From the NCBI RefSeq assembly GCF_000143535.2, contig NC_037321.1, forward strand, positions 1,240,001 to 1,304,000: 64,000 bases of DNA, in the 5' to 3' direction. The translations under genes and the position numbers were made by a program. This stretch comes from Botrytis cinerea B05.10. Its lineage: Eukaryota; Ascomycota; Leotiomycetes; Helotiales; Sclerotiniaceae. Under the pieces are notes generated by a model. It was not told the origin of the DNA. It made no database searches and was given only the letters and a program-made list of their open reading frames with translations. Positions 23,331 to 34,478 of this stretch are shown here, piece after piece. How positions within the stretch are numbered: position 1 is the stretch's first letter; the number at the start of each line of letters is the position of its first letter.

Positions 23331-24847
23331 ATGCGTTTCCATGCTCGAGACGTCTTTGTAAACGGTACCATCACCGCCAATCTCTTCGTCTCCTCATACA
23401 TCGGCACCATCAGCACGTTACAATTGTCCCGATCGTTGAATGGTTCGTACGCGCTCAACACGCTGTCCGTCAACAATGTGACGACCGATAATCCCTCGTG
23501 GCTGCACAAAGATCCGAAGAATGGCATCTTGTATTGTTTGAACGAGGGGCTGAGTGTCCAGAATGGAAGTATCTCGAGTTTCTCCGTTGCGGGTAATGGG
23601 GACTTGAGTTTGTTGGGAAATGGTTTGACTATCAGTGGACCTGTTAGTTCGGTTCTGTTTAATGGGGGAAGAAATATGGCGGCGGCTCATTAGTAGGTTT
23701 TTCTATTTTCTATTTATGTCTATGTTGATATTCGGATTCAGATTCATATTCATATTCACATTTATTACATTTACATTCACATTTACATTCATATTCATAT
23801 TCACATTCACATTCAAATTCGCATCCTTCTACAACATAGACCAAGCCATCATACTAACACACAAAATAGCAGCGGTGCATCCCTCACCACCCACAACATC
23901 CAAGCAGATGGAACCCTCTCACCCCTTCAAACCCTGACCTTCACCATGCCAGGACCGGGACCCGATCCCCTCCAAAGACAACTCACCCCGCATCCCCACG
24001 AAGCACTCCTCGACCCCACCGAGAAATACATCATCGTCCCTGATCTCGGCGCCGATCTCGTCCGCGTCTTCTCCATCGATCCCGCCACCGCTCTTCTGAC
24101 AGAACAAACTCCCTGCACGGCTCCTCCGGCCAGTGGTCCCCGTCATGGTGCTTTTCACGTGACGGATGGTGGTGATACTTACTTCTACCTGGTTTCGGAA
24201 TTGGCAAATACGGTGTCGAGTTTCAAGGTGACTTATGGAGAGGGTTCTGAGGGCATGACTTTTACCAATATCGATACTCATGGTATTTATGGTGATGAGA
24301 AAATTCCTGAGGGAGCAGCCGCGGCGGAATGTCTGTTGACTGTAAGTTTTTCCAAGTTTTTTTGTTTCTTCAAAGTTTTCATCAATTTAAATATAAAAAG
24401 ATGAAAACATCCTATAAAACAATGAACACAAACTAACATTCCCAGCCTGACGGAAAACACATCCTCACCTCCTCCCGCAACGCCACCCTTCTCTCCATCC
24501 CCCAACCCCCCACCCATCCCCTAAACAACACCGCTCTCCCCTCCGACACCATCCAAGCCTGGAGTATCAACACCGCCTCCAACTCCACCTACGGCAGTCT
24601 CTCCTTCTCGCAACTCTTTCCCTCAGGCGGCATCTTCCCACGTCAAATGTCCTTGAATAAAGCCGGGACGCTCGTAGCGATCGCTTTGCAACGGAGCGCA
24701 CGAGTTGTGATTGCAAAGCGCGATCCAAAGACGGGATTGTTTGGGGATTTTGTCGCGGATGTGCAGGTCGGTGTTTTCGAGGGGGTGGATGGGTTGAATG
24801 GCCAGGTTACGAGTGTGATTTGGGATGAAGTGGAGGAGATTTATTAG
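23331..24847 (+). CDS. Lactonase-type seven-bladed beta-propeller protein (6-phosphogluconolactonase-like, Pgl family), possibly secreted
   Basis: Exons 23331-23692, 23870-24341 and 24446-24847, 411 aa from this start. The sequence NLFVSSYIGTISTLQL opens the first blade; HPHEALLDPTEKYIIVPDLGADLVRVFSID and GPRHGAFH are the hallmark lactonase motifs, and GIFPRQMSLNKAGTLVAIA is near the end. Bacterial relatives hydrolyse 6-phosphogluconolactone or act as carboxy-cis,cis-muconate cyclising enzymes; fungal ones are often exported. Several N-glycosylation sequons occur (NGT, NGS, NVT, NAT, NST). From ATG 23331 (context TTCACCATGC) no signal peptide appears. An in-frame ATG at 23193 would add 46 residues beginning MGVLLSLLLLPQISLLS, a signal-like stretch, but that DNA is C/T-rich like a leader. 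The start is therefore open. Confidence 0.75.
23730..23822. repeat. Degenerate ATTCAY hexamer tract inside lactonase intron 1
   Basis: About half of the 177-nt intron (23693-23869) consists of ATTCAT, ATTCAC and ATTTAC hexamers in tandem. The branch-like ATACTAACAC and the acceptor lie just after it. Confidence 0.85.
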
Positions 24848-25953
24848 GTTAGGCTGAGGTGGTTGAGTGCAGTTGGGTGGTGCGGAGTGAGGGGGTGGGG
24901 GGTTGCTGATTAAGGAGCGTGTTGGGTGTTGTTCATACGGGGTTCGAACACCAGCTAATTAACCAATACTCGCGAGGAATAGAGGGATGGAGAGGAGAGG
25001 AAGTTCAATTCTTTTTTATCGATGATGTCATATTACATCGCGTCACACCATTTCACATCGCATCACATCGCATCACATCACATCATACTAACTACTAGCG
25101 ACGAAACATCAACAAATAAACGAGTATAGATAGATACCCATCCATAGATCCATCGGATTCATCCATCCATGTACACATACATACCTACTTACAGATATCA
25201 GTTTTCGAGCCATGATAGTTTACCTACATACGTCCATTCATATTAGATTAGATGAGATTAGATGATGTATTCTAGATACATACATACATACATAAATAAA
25301 TAAATAAATCGTTGCATTTTAATCATTTTAATCATTATTCCATTCATCATCTACAAATCATATGAATACTCGCATACCTATCTACCTACCTATTCACCTA
25401 CCCCATAATCCATATACATATACATATACATATACATATATATCCCTCCAAACAGAAACAGAATATAAAAAGTACCTCTAAGCGAATAATAACGAGGAAG
25501 AGGAGCGACTAATATTTTTCTTTCTAATAACTGAATACCTACCTACCTACCAACTACCCAAGCACCTTACCCATCTACTTACCTACAAGCAAGCAAACAA
25601 ACAAACAAACGAATAAACTCCACCCACTCAATTCAATTCAATTCAATTCAATTCAATCCACAAAAGAAAAGAAAAGAAAAGAGGAGAAGAGAAGAGAAGA
25701 AAAAAAAAATTCAACATCAATTATTCTAAAGTCTTTCTCCTCCATTTTCCCATTCTTCCTATCCGTAACGCTTTTGAAATATTTCCATCTAAACCAGGAC
25801 CCGTACTGCGCGGAGAAAATCTCTTATCCATCCTCAAACCCATGCTATCCTATCCTATGCTATAATACAAATCCACCACCCACCACCTGCGATCCAATTC
25901 TATTCCTCCCTCACCATGTAGACCCATAGGTAGGTCGGAGGCCGAGGCGAAAT
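24848..25953. other. Repeat-rich spacer between convergent lactonase and NADH dehydrogenase genes
   Basis: Contains CATCA pentamers (about 25040-25085), short ACAT and AAAT tetramers (25280-25310), an ATATAC hexamer run (about 25408-25440), CAAA tetramers, ATTCA pentamers (about 25628-25656) and AAAAG pentamers. No gene seen. Confidence 0.6.
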
Positions 25954-28093
25954 TTACCAATTCATCAAATCTATTTCCAACATTAGCCATCCAAAGTTCA
26001 CGCAACGCCCTTGATCAAAACATACCTCTTCCGAAAAGGGTTCTCTTGGCCCAATCCATAGCCAACAAACATCTGGTTCTAAAGCTGACACTCTGCGCAA
26101 AATACACGCTTCTCCAGGCATATACCGCCCAAAGGCCTCCCGCGAAACTCCATCCCCCTCCGAGATCAAAGACGGCCGAGTTGCCAATGTAAGCCAAGCT
26201 ACCCAAGTGATGATATTCAAACGCTTTGTAAATAGCTTCGTCCAAATCTCCATCACGCATGTCGTTAACTCTCATTCCCGGTTCTGCTCTTGCAATCTTG
26301 TTGAATTTGTGCCCTAGATATTGACCTTGTTGATGAGCTCTCTGGGCAGTGGCAGGAAGCGACGTGAGTTTACTATCGATCTGCATAAGGAGTGCTCTCA
26401 ATTCACCGAAGTCGAGCGTGCCGGATTGATCTTTATCGAATTCTTGGAAGAGCTTATCAACGCGTTTGAGATGATCGGCCGCTTGAGGAAATCTCTTGCG
26501 GACTTTCTGCGCGACGTCTCGCCAATCGCGGAATGTGAGTTGGACCTTTTCTGGGTCTTGTCCCTTTTCCCACGCGAGCGTTCGGAGGAAAGTCACCAAG
26601 TGATCAGCAACGTTGTTTTGAACCGTTGCGCAGTCGCCAATGGCATACACGTCTCCTAGTGGTGTACCTTTCAGACGGAGATGTGTATCGGTCTCTAAAG
26701 CATGACGGTTGGTTTGAGAGGAGCCAAGTGCGGCAGCGATTCTTTGACAAAATCGGGTTTGAGAAACACCTGTAGACCAAAGACAGAATCCCATGGGCAA
26801 TTCCTTAACAATCGATTCACCATTCTCTCCCTTTTGAGTAAAGAGAATTTTATCTGGTCTGACCTCCTGGACTCGAGAATTGGTAAGGATGTCTACCTGA
26901 TCGCGAGCGAATCTTTCCTCGGCGTATTTGGATACCGCTTCATCATATGTATTGAGAATGTGTCCTCTACTCTGAATAACGTGGACGGAGATCTCATTTC
27001 TGAGAATGCGAGGAAAGTGTGCTGTGAGATCTTCATTTAGAAGATCGAATAATTCGGCAGCAAATTCTACTCCAGTAGGACCACCTCCACTAACAACAAA
27101 AGAAAGCAATCTCTTTCGTTCCTCATCAGATGTTGTTGGGAGGCATGCGTATTCCAAATTGGTCAAGATAGAATTTCGAATCGTCTGAGCATCATCGATA
27201 TCCTTCAAGAAATGACAATTTTCCAATCCTTTTACTCCGTGAGGATTTGTCGTGGATCCAACCCCAATAACTAATTTATCATACGGTAGATAAAATCGAA
27301 CTTCTTTACCATCCGGACTTTTCCCTGCCAATTCTACCAGCTTCTCCGAAAACTCAATGTCTTCCGCCGTAGCTCTTATGAAGTGCCCTTTAACTCTTGT
27401 GATAATCCGACGAATGGGTTCCACCAAAGATCGAAACTCCAACGTGCCTACAGTTGCCGAAGGTAGCATAGGAGTAAAGAGGAAATAATTCGTAGGCGAG
27501 ACCAAAGTAATATGATAGTCGTCTGGATTCAAAGTCTTCAACAACGCCACGCTTCCCCATCCACCTCCAAGAATGACCAATTTCGGCTTGTCCTTTTGCT
27601 TTTGCATTTCCTCGGAATCATCGTCGTCAATCTGAACTTCGGCAATGGGTAAATTCTTAGGACCTCCTAGTCGTGGAGACAAAGCAAGCTCCGAGATGGA
27701 GATATCCGAGTAAGACAAATCCTCACGATATGTCGTAGCATCATACACGAAGAAACCAACCACGCCGACTCCCAAAACGATCAGTGAACCTCCAAGCAAA
27801 GCCGCAGATCGATATAGAAAGTTCAAAGCTTTTGACCGTCGTTGCGGCAAAGGTTTACCAGATACGAATCGAACATTTCGTGTTATAGGGAGCTTTCCCC
27901 ATTGTGTTTGGTTTGTGAGGGCTGTGAGAGGTCTTCTTGAGCCCGTAGAAAACTTTTGGCCAGGCAGAGAATTGAAGGATAGTGCAGATCGACTGAGAGA
28001 CGAGTATGGCGATCTGCGAAGTAATAAAGAATTGCTGCCAATTCTCCCAAGAGATGAGGCAGGTTGACGTGAGAGCATATTTGTGTATGTCAT
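25954..28093 (-). CDS. nde1: External alternative NADH dehydrogenase (NDE), calcium-binding type, mitochondrial
   Basis: Exons 28093-26026 and 25970-25954 (17 nt), 694 aa. N-terminal 80 residues are Arg/Ser-rich (mitochondrial presequence). A hydrophobic segment at about 98-117 fits an inner-membrane anchor exposing the enzyme to the intermembrane space. Two dinucleotide folds: ILGGGWGS (about 174-181, FAD) and VSGGGPTGVE (about 334-343, NADH). Residues 553-564, DKDQSGTLDFGE, form a canonical EF-hand loop inserted in the C-terminal half, as in calcium-responsive fungal NDE1. It oxidises cytosolic NADH and reduces ubiquinone without pumping protons. The unspliced frame ends FGRGMF; removing the 55-nt intron (GTATGT, GGCTAATG branch, ATAG) gives FGRDLMNW, restoring the FGRD seen in relatives. 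Confidence 0.92.
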
Positions 28094-28787
28094 TAAACTT
28101 GCTGGTGACGGTTTCTCTACTCAATTAATAACTGAAGCTCATAACTCAAATGTAAATACTAAGAAAGTAACAAATTAACAATTTGATATAAAAAATTATT
28201 CTATGTAGGTTGGTCTGAAGGTAAAAAGAAGGTACTCGTATTAATGAACTTCTAGGTATTTGAAGCTTTTGCCAAGTTGTAAGGGGAACGGAATTCTGGG
28301 CTTCTTCTATTTTCCTCTGACGTACCCATTTCACTCCCCCCACCATCACCCTCAATTTGTCCCGCCCGCTCACGGATATGTCGGAGAATGGTCTCCACTA
28401 GATGCCGTAAAGATGGTTGAGTTTTTCTTGGGATATTTCGAGGATGGAATATAGAAAATGGTAGTATTTATTTCAAAAGCCTTCTTGATCAAGAAACGTC
28501 TGATGTAGGTAGGTACTGCTTCTATCAGTGAATGAAACAAACGCACAATTTGAAAATAGCACCAGGTCTACAAGAAGCATCATGTGTATTGTAAGGTATC
28601 AAATGAGCTTTATATTAATCGAATCCGATATCCGGATTTCTTATGTACTAATAAATAATGATTATTCCCATCGTAAAACTCCAATTCCATCCTGCGCCAT
28701 TTATGAAGTTCTACCTGAACAAACTTCAGAAAGGGTATAATAATATTGGTAACCCAGACGCCAAATATAACCAATCCAATACCCCAC
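28094..28787. other. Spacer between GID8 3' end and NADH dehydrogenase start
   Basis: Promoter of the NADH dehydrogenase gene and terminator region of GID8 (both minus strand). No ORF of merit or repeat noted. Confidence 0.55.
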
Positions 28788-30064
28788 TCATGTCATCATC
28801 ATTGCTTCATTCATTGTTTGTTGTAAATGGGATCCATCACCATGTATATTATCATGGTCACGGTCATCATTATCGAGACCCAGCTCGATGAGGGGAGGTA
28901 TTTCCTTTTTTGCATCTCGTGCAGTGTTCTCAGCCCAGGCACGTAGACGAACAAGATCTCTAATGGTTGCATCTCGACGTTTGTTTTGAGATTGGAGTAT
29001 AGCTTTGTTTACTTTATCTGCGACGGACCTTCGCAGGTCAGGGTGTATTAAAGTCGCTAGCTTTGGCTCTAGATTATCCGGCTGGAAGACTAGTAGAGCC
29101 ATTGTCCTTTCAAGGTCTTCCAAAAAGTCCGGATTGGTTGCAGCTCGAGGTGCAAGTTGGGTCCTGGCAAAAGTTATGACAGGACCAACATCACTGCCGG
29201 AAGTCCGTATGAGCTCAACTAGTTGTAGTCGCAAGAGTGAGAAATGGAGGGCTGGATTATTTTCGAGAACCTTTTGGCAATGTTAGAGAACATTCAATGA
29301 ACATAAGAAGAAGAATGATGATTAGGTTGAAGTTTGCTCATACTGAGGACTGAAGTATGGTATTGTATCTCATCAACGACCCGAAGGCTATATGAGTGGT
29401 GCATGAACTTGTTTAATCATAGCAAGGAAATAATGAAAGACAATTGGATGGGATGGTGCTAACCTGAGGATCTAGCTCATTGACTGCATCGATGGCATCT
29501 TGTATGCTTCCCAAATGGATGGAATGCTGAATAGCTTGACGAGCTTTGACAAACTCTTCGGCTTGTTGTGGCTTAAGATTCGCTTCTTTAGAGAACCTTG
29601 CAGCTGCTGATGGATAGCCTTCAGTAGTGAGATAATCTAATATCAAAGCATTGATGTCACTGTGAATGGATAGAAATGTTAGCTTGGCTGCATATTATCA
29701 ATTCATATCGGGCTGGGCGACAGCCAAATTGGTAAGAGTGGCAGTATATCAGTTAACAACTAATTTGTTCTCCGCATGCGTAATTTTTAGGAGAGATTCC
29801 CAGTTGATGATAGTCATCATATAAAGTTTGCCATTGATGGAGCTTCAACGAAGCCCCGGGTATGAAAGAGAAAATGTAATGCCTACCTCTTCATTGGTTT
29901 TACATTGTCGACGCGCTTTTCGAATGCAATATGTGAAAGCGGTCTCTCAAATGTATTAAGTCTTGAGGGTGTTGCGGTAGCTGTTGAAGATGCCTATAAT
30001 TTGGATCACGTCAGCTACCGATTGATATCTACAAAGCTATCAAGAGTATTGGTTTACGTACCAT
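28788..30064 (-). CDS. gid8: GID8, LisH-CTLH-CRA subunit of GID/CTLH ubiquitin ligase
   Basis: Exons 30064-30062 (the ATG alone), 29993-29887, 29659-29464 and 29270-28788, 262 aa. All introns are GT-AG and joined frames fit. LisH spans roughly residues 37-65 (NALILDYLTTEGYPSAAARF), CTLH about 70-125 (RQAIQHSIHLGSIQDAIDAVNELDP, then ENNPALHFSLLRLQLVELI) and CRA about 125-215. Length is typical of metazoan and fungal Gid8 (TWA1). In yeast this scaffold joins Gid1 and the Gid2/Gid9 RING pair in the E3 that degrades gluconeogenic enzymes when glucose returns. The tail is Asp/His-rich and ends in a Met run. Divergent from the UK-UPRT gene over 480 bp. Confidence 0.9.
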
Positions 30065-30544
30065 TCTTACAACACCAAGGATTATCTCTTCTCCATAAAG
30101 AGATAGGAAACAATTGTAAGTGATCTTGAAGTGTCCAGCACTTGTACAATTATTATAAGTTTTTAGTGATGTGAATAAAGAAAAGATGATGGTTGGTGAA
30201 AAAAATGAAGTTATTGGAAGAATGGAAGGGAAAGGAAAGCTTTGATTTGAGATTTCAAGTAGAAGTAGAAGCTCGCTCCAGGGTCTAAGCCTTTATGGGC
30301 CTAGCTGGAGATAGCATTAGGTAAATATGCACGTGACCTTTAAAAAAGACGACCTTGACCCCTCCTGCGCAGAAAATGTCATAACTTAAGTACACATAGG
30401 TAGAATTGCTTCTGTATATATTGTGCTGCCGTACTCAATTGCTCACCTAGTTTTATATTCTTTTCCTCTTATTAACATGCATTGCTGAAGTTTCCAGATA
30501 CCCAGAGCTACATATCATAATCAGCATTTTTTCCGACTTTCACA
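30065..30544. other. Divergent promoter between GID8 and UK-UPRT
   Basis: 480 bp serving two divergently transcribed housekeeping genes. No gene; a CTTATTAAC-type A/T stretch precedes the UK-UPRT leader. Confidence 0.5.
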
Positions 30545-32396
30545 ATGGCTGTATGTGTGAAAGAACAAGCTCACTACTCCCCTCCATGGGCTGGAGTTAG
30601 TATCATAGGTATAGCTGGAAGTTCTGGATCAGGAAAATCTACTTTGTCTCATGCCATTATCTCTCAAATGAACTTGCCATGGGTTTGCATTCTCAGCATG
30701 GTAATTTTTTTTCCCTATTCCTATATCAATAGACCCATTAATGATTGTGAAAAAAAGGATTCGTTTTACAAGTCTTTAGACGCGGAAGGATCACGAAAAG
30801 CATTTTTGAATGAATATGACTTTGATTCACCGGATGCCATAGATTTCGATAGACTAGTCGAGATATTGAAAGACCTGAAAGCAGGGTAAGTGTTATCTAC
30901 GCTGCTGCATCTGGAAAGGAGCGAATTCCATGTATTCTCCCTACTGGATACATTGTCATATAATTAATTTTGTTGCTTAGAAAGAGAGCAGAGATCCCTA
31001 TCTACTCATTCTCAAAGCATGCTCGAGAGAAGGAGACCACATCAATTTATTCACCGCATGTACTCATATTGGAGGGTATCTTTGCATTATACGATCCTCG
31101 AGTTCTTGACTTGTTAGATATGAAGGTGATATTCCTCTTCAATTTAGAGAAGGTATTGAACCTTAGAGGACTAACTTGTCTTAGGTTTTCTGTCAAGCAG
31201 ATGGAGATACTTGTTTATCCCGGAGAAGTATGATTTCTCCATATTAAAAATGCATTTCCAGCAGCAAATGATAAGAGCAATTGCTTAACTATGACTCAAC
31301 TAATTTGAATTGCTAGTCCTTAGAGATGTCGCAGAAAGAGGTAGAGATATTGAAGGTGTTATAAAACAATGGTTTGGTTTTGTGAAGCCAAACTTCCAAC
31401 GATATGTAGAGCCTCAGGGAGAAATTGCCGGTAAGATCTCACATAATGTGACACAAGATGAGCTCTGATCTTGATGTGTGGCCCCATTGTGTTTCACTGC
31501 AGATGCCTAATTCCTAGAGCAGATATCATTGTGCCACGAGGTGTAGAAAATAGAGTTGCTATTAGTAAGTTCCTTTTTCGTTCAACGAATCCTGTATTGT
31601 ATTAATTTTCCGATAGCTATGGTTGTACAATACATCCAACGAACATTAAAAGAAAAGTCAATAGCACACATTATGGCCTTGAAGAAATTGGGTTTGGGTG
31701 CTGAGGATGAGCCTCTATCTAAATCAGTTCTTCTTATGGAGCAAACACCTCAATTTAAAGGAATGAACACCATCATCCAAGATATAGGTACTCCAGCAGA
31801 GGAGTTTGTTTTCTACTTTGACCGGATTGCTACTTTACTCGTTGAACAGTATGTTATCATTGCATTGTTTCATAATGTTGATTTTTTTGGTCTCATTTCT
31901 AACAAATTGTAGTGCTATGAACAATATATTCTTTACAGAAAAAACCGTTGAGACACCAATCGGTAACAAGTACCATGGTTTAATAGCTACGGGCGAAGTT
32001 AGTGCAGTTGTTGTTCTTCGAGCGGGAGGAGCTCTCGAAACTGGCTTGAAGCGAGTCATTCCAGATTGCAAAACTGGAAGACTACTGATTCAATCGAATA
32101 TCCGAACTGGTGAACCAGAATTACATTTCTTAAAATTACCAGACAATATCAACAAGCATGATAGTGTGTTGTTACTTGATCCACAAATGTCAAGTGGAGG
32201 AGCTGCACTTATGTCGGTTCAAATTCTCGTCGACCATGGAGTACCACCCGAGAAGATTGTATTTGTGACTTACACTGCAGGGAAAATGGGATTAAACCGA
32301 CTTACAAAGGTATTCCCAGAGGTTAAAGTTGTGGTATGCACGATAATTCAGGACTTCGAGGAGAGGTGGATCGAAAAGAGGTATTTTGGATGTTGA
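30545..32396 (+). CDS. Uridine kinase fused to uracil phosphoribosyltransferase-like domain (UCKL type)
   Basis: Eight exons: 30545-30700, 30758-30885, 30981-31125, 31185-31227, 31317-31430, 31523-31564, 31617-31848 and 31913-32396; 447 aa. The N-terminal half is uridine/cytidine kinase: P-loop GSSGSGKS (residues 25-32), [39 protein letters not shown] and PRGVEN. The C-terminal half is UPRT-like: [21 protein letters not shown] and [14 protein letters not shown] (PRPP-loop position). It would phosphorylate uridine/cytidine in pyrimidine salvage. The usual UPRT uracil-binding stretch PGxGDxGDR is absent; the protein ends [12 protein letters not shown] instead, so UPRT catalysis is doubtful. Exon edges were set by conserved motifs; the junction giving IADIIVPRG uses the acceptor ending at 31522. 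Confidence 0.88.
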
Positions 32397-34478
32397 TCAT
32401 GATGAGATGGTTGGTGACAGCCTGGTTTGGTGGATATATCAGCGACTCATCAGTAAGTAGTTTACACATTTTCATAACAGGATATTTATTCAAGACTCTA
32501 GTTCTGACTGGTGGACCTATTGATTAGATGAACCAGCGGTCTACTACTTTCAAATCTTTTACCATCAATTCAAACAAACTTTCGGGTACCAAGTAGACGA
32601 CGGCACTCGAGCAAAGTTAATTTCTTAACGGTTTTCCATTTTGAGATTGTTACATAGATTACCCCTTTTTGGTATCTAGAAACTTATAATATCGACTTGA
32701 GCAATATTTTTGAGTCTACAGCCAGTGAACTAAGAAAAGAAATAATAAACAAGACCAGGCGGTATCATCGATGGATTTCTCTTGCTTTCTGTCATATTCT
32801 ACCGCAGATACTATAAATCATCATCCAGTCTTGGAGTAATATCAGAATTTTCCTTTCTGTGCGATCAAGTCTAAAACATACCAGTGCCTAGGATTTCATT
32901 ATCACTATTTATTCATCGACTCATAATGCGAATGCTATGGAATTATCTATTTCCTTGAATCTCGAGACAGTTCTCAATTCTTTCGTCTCTTTTGCTTCTT
33001 AGAAATATGGGGTTATATTCAATCATCCAGATTATTGACACAAGTTGAAGCAGAGTATTCGGTAGTGCGAAATGCAGTTCAATCACGCACACATTGTATC
33101 TTCTAAGCATGATGGTATCAACATCCCACCAATCCAAACATCATTATGGTCAACTCACTCTTGCCTGGCGAGACTGTGAAAATTCCTGATCCCAGTGGAG
33201 ATAACCACCGAACTTGCACTGCTAAACTCAAAGATACATAACCTTGTTAACTTGACGCATGAATTTGGAGCTGATCTCCAAAAAAAAAATAAAAAAAATT
33301 GAGCATGCCAATTCACACACTCGGGATTGTGAACGGATCAAACTAGGAGACATGATCAATGTTTCTGAGCACAAGCGAAAGTCAAAGCGAAGATTTAACA
33401 GTATTACGTCCAGATCTTTATTTAAATTTCAAGATCAATGTTTGACGAAGACGCATGTTCGATCATTCTGTTACTCGTGATCGTGATACTCTAACGCAAT
33501 TACTGATACAATTCCTTTCCATATACATGTATAATTAATGACTGATAAATTCTAATCTTAATCACGCGCTCATTTTCCATTCTACACAAGAAAAAACACC
33601 ACAATATCTCGAATCAACAGAATATTCGAACCCGAGAAATCATGGCATTTTTATATAGTGACAATTCGATTTTGTCTAGGGGCTCTGACGAGAGATAGCT
33701 TGGATGAGGACAGCGAAGCTCACTTTTTTCCGTCTTCGATTCATAGAGTCAGACTTGTGGTAGACAAAAGCTTCACCGTTTCATTTTCAATTCGCTTACC
33801 AGAGTGTGTAGCAAACAGCTTGGACATTTTCAACAATTAATTGGCCTTCTTCTTCTTCTTCTTAACCTGAGCCTATTAATACCACTCTTTCGGATTTGTG
33901 AGCCTGCTCTCTCGTGGTGGTCAAATTCATAATCTCATACATGTATGGATACTCAGAAACTATAGGCAAAAATCCCCTTCATTGTAAGTATACCTAATAT
34001 CCCTATAGTCATTTTTTTGTGATTTTTATTCACATATCTAACCTTATGGGTTTCAAAGACATTTTATTGTACTTGTTAAAGATGATCCTGTATGTCAAAA
34101 TACTTTTTTTTGTGTAGCTAAGACATCACGATAAACGTGTATTGATATCAACCACCCCCATTGTATCCCTTTGGTGCTGTACATTAAAGCAGGTAAGGTA
34201 CTCAGTGAAGTATACAGGTATTCCTCTGAAGTTTCTTCTACCCTTGGCTATCGATACGTAACACTTCTCTCATATAATATTAGCAATCCGTCTCAACCAT
34301 AATACTATAAATAGCGAACCAAAACTACCCCAAGATACATCTCCTAGTTAGCTAGACAGACTTTCGATTTTATAGTATTCTTTGAACCATTTCATGTGTT
34401 GTATGATCCCCAGCATAATCCGGCATTTTAATTTCAATCCTCTAGAAGCAGTCAAATTGCCCTTCACTTGAATCGTCC
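32397..34478. other. 2-kb spacer between convergent UK-UPRT and amino-acid transporter genes
   Basis: No open frame above about 75 codons and no ordered repeat. A 31-codon frame at 33146-33241 exists but has no independent support. Confidence 0.55.

Noticed and set aside
24942..24952. GGTTCGAAC tRNA B-box-like match
   Set aside because: The last B-box base does not fit, and no acceptor, anticodon or T-stem can be formed around it.
33146..33241. 31-codon small ORF
   Set aside because: Too short to separate from chance without transcript or peptide data.
32397..34478. Gene-poor stretch suspected to be a transposon relic
   Set aside because: No terminal repeats, target-site duplication, or transposase or reverse-transcriptase motif was found in any frame.
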